Of a stretch of DNA of 47,745 bases, positions 26,139 through 36,404 are shown piece after piece; the stretch's first letter is position 1, and every line of letters starts with the position of its first letter. Origin of the DNA: Bacillota bacterium (GTDB lineage: Bacteria > Bacillota_I > Bacilli_A > Izemoplasmatales > Hujiaoplasmataceae); assembly GCA_029559915.1 (NCBI GenBank), contig JAKPZU010000313.1, positions 1 to 47,745 on the forward strand, read 5' to 3'. Under the pieces are notes generated by a model. It was not told where the DNA came from, made no database searches, and saw nothing but the letters and a program-made list of their open reading frames with translations. Position numbers and translations under genes: made by a program.

Positions 26139-27683
26139 TTATTCCCATTCTATCGTACTTGGAGGTTTTGAAGATATATCATAGACCACCCTGTTTACAC
26201 CTGGTACTTCATTGATAATCCTTCGCGCGATCTTATCGAGGATTTCATATGGGATTTTTGCCCAATCGGCTGTCATCGCATCCTCGCTTTCCACTATTCT
26301 CAGCGCAATTACGTTTGCATATGTGCGTTCATCACCCATAACTCCAACAGTTTTTACAGGAATCAAAATAGCAAAAGACTGCCAGATATGACGGAACTTA
26401 GCGTTTCTTTCGACTTCGTCTCTTACTATGCTGTCCGCATCTTTTAATATGCTCAATCTTTCTCTGTTTACCGCACCTATGACCCTAATTGCAAGCCCAG
26501 GACCTGGAAAAGGTTGTCTGTAAACAATATTGTCGGTCAATCCAAGCTCTTTTCCGACAATCCTGACCTCATCTTTGAATAGTTCCCTCAATGGTTCGAT
26601 AAGTTTGAGTTTCATCTTTTTAGGAAGACCACCTACATTGTGATGGCTTTTTATTGTTGCAGAAGGTCCCTTGAAAGATATGCTTTCAATGACGTCTGGA
26701 TACAGTGTGCCTTGTGCGAGATATTTCATATCACCGAAACCGGATGCCTCTTCCTCAAAAATCTTAATGAAAAGCCTTCCGATTATTTTTCTCTTTTTTT
26801 CGGGGTCTGTAACCCCCTTCAGGGCAGAAAGAAATTTTTCTTCTGCGTTTACATATTTTAGATTTATATGGAGTTTGCCCTCAAAGATATCAAGAACTTC
26901 TTCAACTTCATTTTTCCTGAGCACACCATTATTTACGAATACGCAGATTAGATTGTTTCCGATTGCCTTGTTTATGAGGGTCGCCACTACAGAAGAATCG
27001 ACACCGCCGCTTAATGCGCAAAGCACCTTGCTGTTTCCCACCTCTTCTCTAATCCTCTCGACAGCGAGTTCAACAAATGATCTCGGTGAAAAAAGTCCTT
27101 TTACTTTACATATATTATAAAGGAAATTTTTTAGAATCTGCTTGCCTTTAGTTGTATGATGAACTTCAGGATGAAACTGGACACCATAAATTTTATCTTC
27201 AATCTTTTTTATTGCCGCATATGGTGAATTGTCTGAATGTGCTAAAATTTTAAACCCTTCAGGAATTTTGAAGACTCTGTCCTGATGGCTCATCCATATA
27301 ATATCCCCATCTTTGATACCCTTAAAAAGTCCGTCGTCCTCATCAAAAAAGATGTGAGCCTTTCCGTATTCTCGCTTTAATGATTTGTCGATTTCGCCGC
27401 CAAAGAACTTTGTAATCAACTGTAAACCGTAACAAATTCCAAGAATAGGTATTTTTAAATTAAAAATTCCATCTGTGCATTGAGGCGCATCTGCTTCGGT
27501 AACGCTCCTTGGTCCGCCGGAAAGAATGATCCCCTTAGGATCCATAGAGTTTATTTTATCGAGTCCGATGTTGAATGGATAAATCTCACAGTAGACACCC
27601 AGTTCACGAACCTTTCTTGCGATGAGTTGCGTGTACTGAGAGCCAAAATCAAGTATTAGAATAGTTTCTTTGTGGTAATCCAT
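26139..27683 (-). CDS. guaA: GMP synthase (glutamine-hydrolysing)
   Basis: GuaA aminates XMP to GMP. The 514-residue product has the class I glutaminase domain with the nucleophile in [11 protein letters not shown] and the His/Glu pair in [10 protein letters not shown]. The ATP pyrophosphatase P-loop [14 protein letters not shown] follows, and the C-terminal dimerisation domain ends PPSTIEWE. Start choice is between ATG 27683 and TTG 27698; the TTG start would overlap guaB by eight bases. Neither has a strong Shine-Dalgarno, and coupling to guaB is likely. Confidence 0.97.
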   Translation of the reverse strand: MDYHKETILILDFGSQYTQLIARKVRELGVYCEIYPFNIGLDKINSMDPKGIILSGGPRSVTEADAPQCTDGIFNLKIPILGICYGLQLITKFFGGEIDKSLKREYGKAHIFFDEDDGLFKGIKDGDIIWMSHQDRVFKIPEGFKILAHSDNSPYAAIKKIEDKIYGVQFHPEVHHTTKGKQILKNFLYNICKVKGLFSPRSFVELAVERIREEVGNSKVLCALSGGVDSSVVATLINKAIGNNLICVFVNNGVLRKNEVEEVLDIFEGKLHINLKYVNAEEKFLSALKGVTDPEKKRKIIGRLFIKIFEEEASGFGDMKYLAQGTLYPDVIESISFKGPSATIKSHHNVGGLPKKMKLKLIEPLRELFKDEVRIVGKELGLTDNIVYRQPFPGPGLAIRVIGAVNRERLSILKDADSIVRDEVERNAKFRHIWQSFAILIPVKTVGVMGDERTYANVIALRIVESEDAMTADWAKIPYEILDKIARRIINEVPGVNRVVYDISSKPPSTIEWE

Positions 27684-27690
27684 AGTATTT

Positions 27691-29172
<1,482 letters not shown>

Positions 29173-29259
29173 TTATCCATACTGGGCAATAATCCAGACC
29201 TCGTTTTTATAATTAATATCAGACAGTTGCAAAATAATAGTATTTTGTATTTTGTTGTG

Positions 29260-29287
29260 TTGCCATTTTATATTGGATTAGTATAAT
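29260..29287 (+). promoter_or_regulatory. Promoter of the Opp-type ATPase pair
   Basis: TTGCCA at 29260-29265 and a perfect TATAAT at 29282-29287 are 16 bases apart. The -10 box overlaps the first in-frame ATG (29286), which rules that ATG out and supports the start at 29319. Confidence 0.65.
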
Positions 29288-29318
29288 GCATAGGGTTAAA
29301 ATAATCAAAGAGATTTTC

Positions 29319-30287
29319 ATGGACGAACATACTATAACGATAAACAATCTCTGCACATCAATAACTGTTGATATAGGTATTGTCAAGGCGGTAGAGAATG
29401 TAAGTTTCTCTATAAAAAAAGGTGAGGTATTCGGCCTTGTTGGAGAAAGCGGGTGCGGAAAGACAATGACCGCACTGTCAATCATGGGTCTTGTTCCGTC
29501 TCCTGGTAGAATTGTCAGTGGGGAGATAATTTTTGAAGGAAGAGATATAACAAGATTAAATGAAAAGGAGATGCAAGATATAAGGGGAAACAAGATAGGA
29601 ATGATCTTTCAGGAACCCATGACAGCGCTAAACCCTGTTTTGAGGATAGGAGAGCAGATTGCAGAAACAATCAAGATTCATAATAACGCAGGGAACATGG
29701 AAATAAAAGACAGGGTCTTGAAACTCTTAAAACAGGTGGGGTTTGACGAACCTGAAAAAAAATTTGCACAATACCCCCATCAGCTTAGTGGTGGTCAGCG
29801 CCAAAGGATACTTATTGCTATCGCGATATCCTGTAATCCTCTGCTTCTGATTGCAGATGAACCTACAACTGCGCTCGATATAGCCACAGAGTCACAAATA
29901 TTGAGCTTGCTCAACGGGTTGATTGTGGAATATGGCATGTCGATGCTTTTTATCACGCACAACCTGCATATCATAAGAAAATTAGCTCAAAATATCGGGA
30001 TCATGTATGCAGGACGCCTTATTGAAAAAAACAACGTTGAAGATTTTTTCAGTGAGCCATTGCATCCGTATAGCAGAGGTCTTGTAGATTCTATAGTAGG
30101 GCTTTCGGGAAAGGAAAAACGACTTAAAACGATACCGGGCTTTGTTCCGAGATTATCAGAAATGCCAGAGGGTTGTAAGTTCCATCCTCGATGCAACAAG
30201 GTAATGCCTCAGTGCATGATTAATGAACCTCCAATGTTTACAATTGGTAATGAAAAATGGATAAAGTGCTTTCTGTATCAGGGTTGA
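29319..30287 (+). CDS. Oligopeptide/dipeptide ABC transporter ATP-binding protein (OppD/DppD-like)
   Basis: The 322-residue ATPase has Walker A GESGCGKT (42-49), the signature LSGGQRQRILIA, Walker B LLIADEP and a switch His in FITHN. The C-terminal extension typical of Opp/Dpp ATPases is present (GFVPRLSEMPEGCKFHPRCNKVMPQC). It would power import of peptides or nickel-type solutes together with the next ATPase. The start at 29319 follows AAGAGA and avoids the promoter overlap of the earlier ATG. No permease or binding-protein gene is adjacent, so the membrane partners must be elsewhere. Confidence 0.92.
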   Translation: MDEHTITINNLCTSITVDIGIVKAVENVSFSIKKGEVFGLVGESGCGKTMTALSIMGLVPSPGRIVSGEIIFEGRDITRLNEKEMQDIRGNKIGMIFQEPMTALNPVLRIGEQIAETIKIHNNAGNMEIKDRVLKLLKQVGFDEPEKKFAQYPHQLSGGQRQRILIAIAISCNPLLLIADEPTTALDIATESQILSLLNGLIVEYGMSMLFITHNLHIIRKLAQNIGIMYAGRLIEKNNVEDFFSEPLHPYSRGLVDSIVGLSGKEKRLKTIPGFVPRLSEMPEGCKFHPRCNKVMPQCMINEPPMFTIGNEKWIKCFLYQG

Positions 30288-31198
30288 AAAAATATTATGA
30301 AGTAAAGAGATCTGCTTTTTCTTACAAAAAAGAGATAGTTCGTGCTGTCGATGGTGTAGACCTATCGCTTGAACGTGGACAAACTCTTGGTATTGTCGGC
30401 GAAAGTGGCTCAGGGAAAAGTACGCTTGTTCGGTGTATCATGCTTCTTGAGAAACCTGATGTCGGAGATATTGTGTTTTCTGGTGTCAATTTCACCAAAA
30501 CCAATGATAATCAACTAAAGAGGCTGAGAAAAGACATTCAGATCATCTTTCAGGACCCTTATTCATCATTGAACCCACGCCTTAGAATATATGATGCCAT
30601 TGCAGAACCTGTTTTGTTTCATAATATTGCCCATGATGGTGATGATGCAAGACAAAGGGTTACAGAAATACTGGGAAGTGTCGGTATCAGCGAGGATTTT
30701 TTTCAAAAATATCCGCATGAAATGAGTGGTGGACAAAGGCAAAGGGTTGCTATCGGAAGGGCACTTGCGACAAATCCTTTACTCATCGTTGCTGATGAAC
30801 CTGTATCTTCCCTCGATGTATCGATTCAGGCACAGATAATAAATCTATTCATGGATATTAAAGAACGCACAAAAATATCTATGCTTTTTATATCTCACGA
30901 TTTAAATGTCGTAAGGTTTGTATCCGATGAAATCATGGTTATGTACAAGGGCAGGGTGGTTGAACAGGGAAAGACAGACAACATATTCTATCAGCCGATG
31001 CACCCATACACACAGATGCTTATAGATTCTATAAAAGGAGGTTTTTCAAGCAGGGCAGGGGATGATAATCATGCCCCAACCGGGTGTGCATACTATCCAA
31101 GATGTGAAAGGAGGACATCTGTCTGTGTCGAAATAGCCCCTGAATTAAAAGACTACGACTGCGGGCATATGGTCGCATGTCATGCAGTTCATGGCTGA
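30257..31198 (+). CDS. Oligopeptide/dipeptide ABC transporter ATP-binding protein (OppF/DppF-like)
   Basis: The 313-residue ATPase has Walker A GESGSGKST, signature MSGGQRQRVAIGRAL, Walker B LIVADEP with the following SSLD, and FISHD. Its Cys-containing C-terminal extension (GCAYYPRCERRTSVC) is like that of OppF/DppF. It would pair with the preceding ATPase as a heterodimer. The genes overlap by 31 bases, so translation is coupled. The 3' end is close to a truncated HepT remnant on the other strand, suggesting past rearrangement at this boundary; loss of downstream permease genes is possible but not shown. Confidence 0.92.
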   Translation: MDKVLSVSGLKKYYEVKRSAFSYKKEIVRAVDGVDLSLERGQTLGIVGESGSGKSTLVRCIMLLEKPDVGDIVFSGVNFTKTNDNQLKRLRKDIQIIFQDPYSSLNPRLRIYDAIAEPVLFHNIAHDGDDARQRVTEILGSVGISEDFFQKYPHEMSGGQRQRVAIGRALATNPLLIVADEPVSSLDVSIQAQIINLFMDIKERTKISMLFISHDLNVVRFVSDEIMVMYKGRVVEQGKTDNIFYQPMHPYTQMLIDSIKGGFSSRAGDDNHAPTGCAYYPRCERRTSVCVEIAPELKDYDCGHMVACHAVHG

Positions 31199-31213
31199 TA
31201 TAATAAGGTCAGT

Positions 31214-31330
31214 TTGAGTTTTCCAGTCTTCTTTGTAGTTTTTTACTGAAATTTTTGAATATTCTTCGATTTGGCTAAGATAAACTTCTATCTCGGCAAT
31301 TTTTCTGCCTATCAATAATTTATCGACCAA
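31214..31330 (-). pseudogene. Truncated HepT-like (DUF86/HEPN) toxin remnant
   Basis: From a TTG at 31330, seven bases after GGAGGT, the frame reads VDKLLIGRKIAEIEVYLSQI and continues to NYKEDWKTQ, matching the first third of DUF86/HepT proteins. After codon 41 (31214) the resemblance stops; the open frame then runs 20-odd unrelated codons into the end of the OppF-like gene on the other strand. The missing C-terminal part carries the HEPN Rx4-6H RNase motif, so the remnant should be inactive. The family normally pairs with an MNT nucleotidyltransferase, which is not visible here. Confidence 0.6.
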
Positions 31331-31469
31331 TCCCATACCTCCTTTTGAGAATATTTTCTTCTTTTATGGAAAAATCAAAGTATTTCCTCAAAATGAGAGA
31401 TTCATATTTGTGTCTAATGAGATGTATTTTTTCGTGGATGTTCTCTGGAAGTCGTTCAAACCGTATCAT
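31320..31469 (-). CDS. Small ORF upstream of the HepT remnant
   Basis: This 49-residue frame begins MIRFERLPENIHEK and ends KRRYGIGR. It overlaps the start of the HepT remnant by 11 bases, and its end contains that gene's ribosome binding site, so the two look translationally coupled as in toxin-antitoxin pairs. It is too short for an MNT antitoxin and I recognise no family. It may be the 3' remnant of a larger gene or chance. Confidence 0.3.
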   Translation of the reverse strand: MIRFERLPENIHEKIHLIRHKYESLILRKYFDFSIKEENILKRRYGIGR

Positions 31470-31577
31470 AATTTAACAGAATAATTGGCTTTTACCGCTT
31501 TGTCAATGAGAAAGAAGCAGTAATTCCCCTTGAACAAACAAGACAAGTTATAGTAATGTTTAAGCCGTTAAGCGAAC

Positions 31578-33707
31578 ATGAAAGGTTTTAACTTCAAAGA
31601 GTTTTTTAAACAACAGGAAAATTACTATTTTCTTTATATCATTTTACTCGTTTCTTATGTGGCTTATTATCTTTTTCAATGGCCTATTTTTGCTGGTGAT
31701 ACAGACCTCTGGTATCATTTAAATGGTGGCAGATACATCCTCGAACACGGAACAACCCCAAAAGACAGCAGTTACTTTTCTTTCATAGACCCTCCCCGTG
31801 AGTGGGTTGATTATTTCTGGCTATTCCAGGTGCTTGTCTACAAAATACACTCTTTTTCCGGATATTACGGGCTTGTGTTTTTAAGGGCAATCATGTTTCT
31901 GGCAACATTTGTAGTAAGTTACTTAATAATAAGTAATGGTAAAAAGTCTAAACCTGACTTGTACGCACTGATTGTGATTACATTGTGCATTTTGTTGATT
32001 CTTCCGAGATTTTCTCTTGTAAGACCCCATTTATTTACATACTTTTTTATTGTGTTTTCGATTTATTTAATTGAATCAAAAAAATATATTTTTATTTTTC
32101 CAATAGTTTCAATATTCTGGGTAAATTTGCATGGGATTGCATATCCAGTTTTGATACTGATTGTTCTCGCTTATTTAATTGATTTTTTCTTTCTGTATTA
32201 TTTAAGCAAACAAAACATTAAAAAAGGGGAATTAGCTTATTTAATTCCGCTAATTTTCGCTTTAGCTTCGGTTTATTTAACCCCACACGGAAAAGAATTA
32301 TTGTCAATGCCATTCATTTCTACAGAATTTGCAGCTCATTACATACAAGAAATTAAAAAAATATCGATGGAGGAATTAATATCATTTCAAATGATTAAAT
32401 TAATTCCTATTCCATCTACTTTATTTAATGTTTTTTTGATAGCCACTTTTTTTAGCTTAATCACTTCATTTGTAAACAAGAATTTTAGAATAAGCTCTAT
32501 AATAATATTATGTGGAGCAATACTTTTATTATTTAAAAGTGGTCGATTTAGATTTGAATTTGTACTTTTGTCTTTACCTTTTCTGTCTGTCAACAGAATT
32601 CAACTTGATATAAAAAATATAAATAATAGAGCTATCAAATGTATTTGCATGGTAACTATTGTATTAATAATGGTTATACCTTTTAAAAATGTATTTGTTA
32701 TGTACCAAAATAGGCCGAAATATCCTTTTTCAGAAAGAATTCTTCCGTCTGGTATTTCAAGATTTCTTAACCATATTAATGCTGAAGGCTTTGTGTTGAA
32801 TAATCCAGATTATGGAGGTTATCTCCAATGGATGCTTTATCCAAGATATAAAATCTTTATGGATATGGAGGTTCCATTTCTTTTTACAAATGAAGACATG
32901 CTGATTGCAACCAAAATGTATATTAATAAAGATTATTTTCTAAATGTTATCACTCGATACGACCCATCTTTTGTGATGGTTTCTTGCGTCAATAAAGGCT
33001 TTAAAGATATTATCAAAATGTTTCCCTTTTATAAGCCGGTTTTTTTAGACGATTATGAGGTATTATATGTAAACGAAAAGCATTATCCTGTAATTGCCAA
33101 TGAGTATAAATTAAGCGCCATTGATCCATTCACATTCACTTCACAATCTAAAGAATCTTTAATAAAATCTGATAATATTCATAAAACACTTGAAGAACTT
33201 CAGAAGATGAAAGAAATAAGCCCGGACTCCGGAATTATAAATCAGTCGTTAGCAATAATTTATTGCAATGAAGGCAAATTAGAAAAGGCAATTGAGTGTG
33301 CAAACAGCATTGTCAATAGTTATCCAGAGTCACCGACAGGGTATAAGATGCTCGGTGATTGCTATAAAAAAATAAAGCAATATGGAGAAGCCATTAAAAA
33401 CTACAATGCTGCGTTAAGAATAATTGACAATGCAGAGATTAAAAAAGAGATTGGTTCAATATATATGGAACAAAAACAATATAAGCAGGCCTACGATATT
33501 TTAATTAAAATTATGAATATTTACTCACCGGGTATTACTTATAAAGAACTTTATGAACTTATTTTATCTGCAATTTTATCAGATAACATTCATGATGCAG
33601 AAAAACTTTTAAGTTATGCAAGTGTTGGAATCCCTGAAAAAGATGAAGAATGGATTAAAAAATATGATTATCTTAAAGAACTATTGCAAAGCAAAATAAA
33701 AATGTAA
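31578..33707 (+). CDS. Multi-span membrane protein with C-terminal TPR region (possible GT-C-type)
   Basis: The 709-residue protein has many hydrophobic segments through about residue 375, then a soluble C-terminal part. An early periplasm-facing loop reads GDTDLWYHLNGGRYILEHGT and ends in WVDYFWLFQ, a pattern seen in polytopic proteins related to GT-C glycosyltransferases. Residues 540-705 contain TPR-like repeats (IINQSLAIIYCNEGKLEKA, GYKMLGDCYKKIKQYGEA). It is followed 95 bases later by a TMTC-like protein of similar plan, then a pilin. A sugar-transfer role on surface proteins is inferred from fold and neighbours only. The sequence is visibly more AT-rich than the flanking housekeeping genes, which may indicate transfer. 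Confidence 0.6.
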   Translation: MKGFNFKEFFKQQENYYFLYIILLVSYVAYYLFQWPIFAGDTDLWYHLNGGRYILEHGTTPKDSSYFSFIDPPREWVDYFWLFQVLVYKIHSFSGYYGLVFLRAIMFLATFVVSYLIISNGKKSKPDLYALIVITLCILLILPRFSLVRPHLFTYFFIVFSIYLIESKKYIFIFPIVSIFWVNLHGIAYPVLILIVLAYLIDFFFLYYLSKQNIKKGELAYLIPLIFALASVYLTPHGKELLSMPFISTEFAAHYIQEIKKISMEELISFQMIKLIPIPSTLFNVFLIATFFSLITSFVNKNFRISSIIILCGAILLLFKSGRFRFEFVLLSLPFLSVNRIQLDIKNINNRAIKCICMVTIVLIMVIPFKNVFVMYQNRPKYPFSERILPSGISRFLNHINAEGFVLNNPDYGGYLQWMLYPRYKIFMDMEVPFLFTNEDMLIATKMYINKDYFLNVITRYDPSFVMVSCVNKGFKDIIKMFPFYKPVFLDDYEVLYVNEKHYPVIANEYKLSAIDPFTFTSQSKESLIKSDNIHKTLEELQKMKEISPDSGIINQSLAIIYCNEGKLEKAIECANSIVNSYPESPTGYKMLGDCYKKIKQYGEAIKNYNAALRIIDNAEIKKEIGSIYMEQKQYKQAYDILIKIMNIYSPGITYKELYELILSAILSDNIHDAEKLLSYASVGIPEKDEEWIKKYDYLKELLQSKIKM

Positions 33708-33802
33708 ATTTGTTTCTGATATGATTTTTTATCTTGGTGCGATATTATCTTAATATTCAATGTTCTGTTGTTTTATAATTTTTCGTCAATTAACTATTGA
33801 AT

Positions 33803-35494
33803 ATGAACAATTTAAAGATACTGCTTGCGATATTGATAATTCTTTCTGTTACCTCAATATCGTATTTTCCGACAATTGAAAATGATTTTGTTAATTGGGA
33901 CGATGATGGATATGTAATAAAGAATGAACTTATTAAAGAATTCACATTTAAAAATATAAAGAAGATATTTACCACATCCTTTGTAAGCATGTACACGCCA
34001 ATTGCCGTATTATCATACGCAGTTGAATATAAAATATTCAATCTCAATCCACACGCATATCATACAACAAACTTAATTTTTCACTTATTGAACTCTATTG
34101 TAGTCTTCTGGCTTTTTTTGATATTAAGCAGAAACAATAAGATTTCATTTTTTGTTTCTATTTTTTTTGCTATCCACCCAATGCATGTAGAGTCTGTTGC
34201 ATGGATAGCAGAAAGAAAGGATGTCCTTTATGCCCTATTTTACCTTGGATCAATGATTGCTTATCTGCGATATTTAAAAAATTTTGACCAAAAAAAATAT
34301 CTAATCCTATCTATCATACTATTTATCATATCTTTATTTACAAAACCAATGGCGGTTTCCTTGCCGTTTGTTTTGTTTTTGCTCGATTATTATTATGAAA
34401 GAAAGATAGAAAAGCGTGCTATAATCGAAAAAATCCCTTTGTTTGGCTTCGCTATTTTTTTTAGCATTCTCGCAGTTTATACGGAATCCGACGCAATTGA
34501 AAGAGAACTACTGTATTCTTTTCCAGAAACTACTGTATTCTTTTTTTACAGATCATGCTTTTACTTTTTCAAGCTATTCATGCCATTAAATCTTTCAGCT
34601 ATACACCCATATCCAAATAAAATTGATGGATTACTGCCATTTAAATTCATATTGTCTCCGTTTATTTTTACACTAATTGTTATTTTATTAATTTATTTGT
34701 CTATAAGATTTAAAAAGCACAGAAAAACAATTATTTTTGGAGTACTCTTTTTTTATATAACAATTGCACCTGTTTTGCAGTTTATACCTGTGGGTCAAGC
34801 TATTGTAGCAGAAAGATACACTTATATCCCCTATCTTGGTCTTTTTTTTATTGTTGCAACCTTTGTTCAACATTTTTATGATGATTATGTAAAAAATCGA
34901 GCAATTTTTAAAGCCCTTTTTTTATTATCGTTTTTTATTATTGTTGCATCTACAGGATATATGACATGGCAAAGATGCCACATATGGAGGGATGGAATAA
35001 TATTTTGGAGCGATTTTATAAAAAACAATCCAAATAGCCCAGCGGGCTACAATAGCAGGGGGAATGCACATTTTTTAATTGGCGATTACCGTAAAGCATT
35101 TAACGATTATCGAAATGCTTTAAAAATTGATCCTAATCACATAGGCGCAAGTTATAATATTTGCATATTACATAAAATCTCAGGTGACTATAATAACGCA
35201 ATAACATGGTGTAAAAGAACAATAGAATTAAAAAATGATTATGCTGAAGCGTATGGGAATCTTGGAGATATATTTTTCTTTATTGGAAAAAAAAATGATG
35301 CAAAACTAATGTATCGAGAAGCAATAAAAAGAAATGAAAAGTTTATCCCAGCATATATAAACATTGGTGTAATTTATTACTATGAGAAAGAGTATGACAT
35401 ATCATTCAGATATCTTAATAAGGCAATAGAGCTTGGCGGGAGAATACACCCTGATCTGCTTGAATTTGTTAAGAACTATAGATCAGGTAAATAA
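33803..35494 (+). CDS. TMTC-like TPR membrane protein (possible protein O-mannosyltransferase relative)
   Basis: From ATG 33803 the protein has 563 residues. It shows the acidic first loop FVNWDDDGYVIKNELI, then SYAVEYKIFNLNPHAYHTTN and FAIHPMHVESVAWIAERKDVLY, strongly reminiscent of bacterial relatives of TMTC proteins. About ten membrane segments are followed by TPR repeats from about residue 405 (PAGYNSRGNAHFLIGDYRKA, AEAYGNLGDIFFFIGKKNDA). TMTCs transfer mannose from polyprenyl-phosphate carriers to proteins. Only 159 bases separate it from the pilin gene, so a role in pilin glycosylation is plausible but unproven. Like the preceding gene it is very AT-rich. Confidence 0.75.
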   Translation: MNNLKILLAILIILSVTSISYFPTIENDFVNWDDDGYVIKNELIKEFTFKNIKKIFTTSFVSMYTPIAVLSYAVEYKIFNLNPHAYHTTNLIFHLLNSIVVFWLFLILSRNNKISFFVSIFFAIHPMHVESVAWIAERKDVLYALFYLGSMIAYLRYLKNFDQKKYLILSIILFIISLFTKPMAVSLPFVLFLLDYYYERKIEKRAIIEKIPLFGFAIFFSILAVYTESDAIERELLYSFPETTVFFFYRSCFYFFKLFMPLNLSAIHPYPNKIDGLLPFKFILSPFIFTLIVILLIYLSIRFKKHRKTIIFGVLFFYITIAPVLQFIPVGQAIVAERYTYIPYLGLFFIVATFVQHFYDDYVKNRAIFKALFLLSFFIIVASTGYMTWQRCHIWRDGIIFWSDFIKNNPNSPAGYNSRGNAHFLIGDYRKAFNDYRNALKIDPNHIGASYNICILHKISGDYNNAITWCKRTIELKNDYAEAYGNLGDIFFFIGKKNDAKLMYREAIKRNEKFIPAYINIGVIYYYEKEYDISFRYLNKAIELGGRIHPDLLEFVKNYRSGK

Positions 35495-35586
35495 TTAGCA
35501 GGGATGAACCCCATGCAATATTGCTAAATAAAAATATTTTTGAGCGCAGCTTCCATTAATTAATGATAAAAGTGTGATTAAAATCA

Positions 35587-35615
35587 TTGACAAGAAAGAT
35601 TTATATTATTATAAA
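35587..35615 (+). promoter_or_regulatory. Sigma-70-type promoter of the pilin gene
   Basis: A perfect TTGACA at 35587-35592 is followed after 17 bases by TATAAA at 35610-35615, about 40 bases before the pilin start. AGGAGG at 35643-35648 gives a strong ribosome binding site. This suggests high, constitutive-type expression, unlike sigma-54-driven pilA genes. Confidence 0.75.
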
Positions 35616-35653
35616 GTATATTGCAATATATCATAATTTTATAGGAGGTTTTT

Positions 35654-36094
35654 ATGATTAAGGTTCAAAGAAATAGTAAAGGTTTTACGTTGATTGAGCT
35701 TTTGATCGTTATCGCGATCATCGGTATCCTCGCTGCAATAGCTATCCCGGCATATACAGGATACACGAAAAAATCAAAGGTTTCAGGTATTGTAAATGCA
35801 ATGGGTGCTGCAAAAAATGCATTGGCAGCATATTTTACTGAAAATTCCAGTGCCACCCTAGATCTTGATTATGCTAACATCGCGGGTAACATAGGAGTTT
35901 CTTTGCCGGATCAGTACATAAATTCAACTGGTACTCAAATTAATGCAACTAACTCGAATAATATTGTTATAACAGTTAATGCTAAAGGCATTGGTAGTGG
36001 TGTTGATGGCACTCTTCTCAATTTAACTGGCAACTTGGGCAATAATACATGGACTTGGGGCGGGAACATGGATGCCGCTTACAAACCAAAATAA
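35654..36094 (+). CDS. pilA: Type IV major pilin
   Basis: The 146-residue prepilin has a 10-residue leader ending Gly and then [24 protein letters not shown], the class IVa pilin N terminus with Glu5 and a methylatable Phe1. The mature protein is 136 residues. Its globular part is rich in Ser, Thr and Asn (for example [14 protein letters not shown]), offering many possible glycosylation sites, and ends [12 protein letters not shown] with no Cys pair. It polymerises into the pilus fibre after cleavage by a prepilin peptidase. Its own strong promoter and terminator make it a single-gene unit, as expected for the abundant subunit. It is too long to be a short electrically conductive Geobacter-type pilin. 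Confidence 0.94.
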   Translation: MIKVQRNSKGFTLIELLIVIAIIGILAAIAIPAYTGYTKKSKVSGIVNAMGAAKNALAAYFTENSSATLDLDYANIAGNIGVSLPDQYINSTGTQINATNSNNIVITVNAKGIGSGVDGTLLNLTGNLGNNTWTWGGNMDAAYKPK

Positions 36095-36122
36095 TCCGTA
36101 AGACGATATCTGAATTCAAATG

Positions 36123-36150
36123 GGGGCGCGAATGCGCCCCTTATTTTTTT
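36123..36150 (+). terminator. Intrinsic terminator of the pilin gene
   Basis: A seven-pair GC stem, GGGGCGC with GCGCCCC, around a GAAT loop is followed by TTATTTTTTT. It lies 29 bases after the pilin stop. From 36151 to 36365 I see no gene; the stretch is AT-rich. Confidence 0.92.
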
Positions 36151-36365
36151 AAATATGCTATTTTTTGGATTTGCCCCCAGGCCATACGCTTAGCAACTGT
36201 TTCAATTAATTGACAAGATAAAACGTGATATTCAACATTTATATGTGTTTAGTCAACTCTTTCAACATTTAAATTTCAAAGAATCATCTTCTTTTGGTTT
36301 TAATTCCTTCAAATTGGTTTGATGACTTATACGATTCAACATATGTTTTTTAATAACCTATATTT

Positions 36366-36399
36366 TATTACACAATATGTAATAATTATGCTATATAAT
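36366..36399 (+). promoter_or_regulatory. Palindrome plus -10 box at a probable leaderless start
   Basis: TATTAC (36366-36371) and GTAATA (36379-36384) form an inverted repeat around ACAATAT, at the -35 position. A perfect TATAAT lies at 36394-36399, five bases before the ATG of the DUF4143 gene at 36405, and no Shine-Dalgarno exists. Initiation would fall on or next to the ATG, giving a leaderless mRNA, with the palindrome as possible operator. Confidence 0.5.
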
Positions 36400-36404
36400 A
36401 TGAC

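Noticed and set aside
31199-31577. Regulatory RNA in the gap before the membrane protein genes
   Set aside because: The stretch is better explained by the HepT remnant, a small coupled ORF and a coding-like fragment; no stable GC hairpin was seen.
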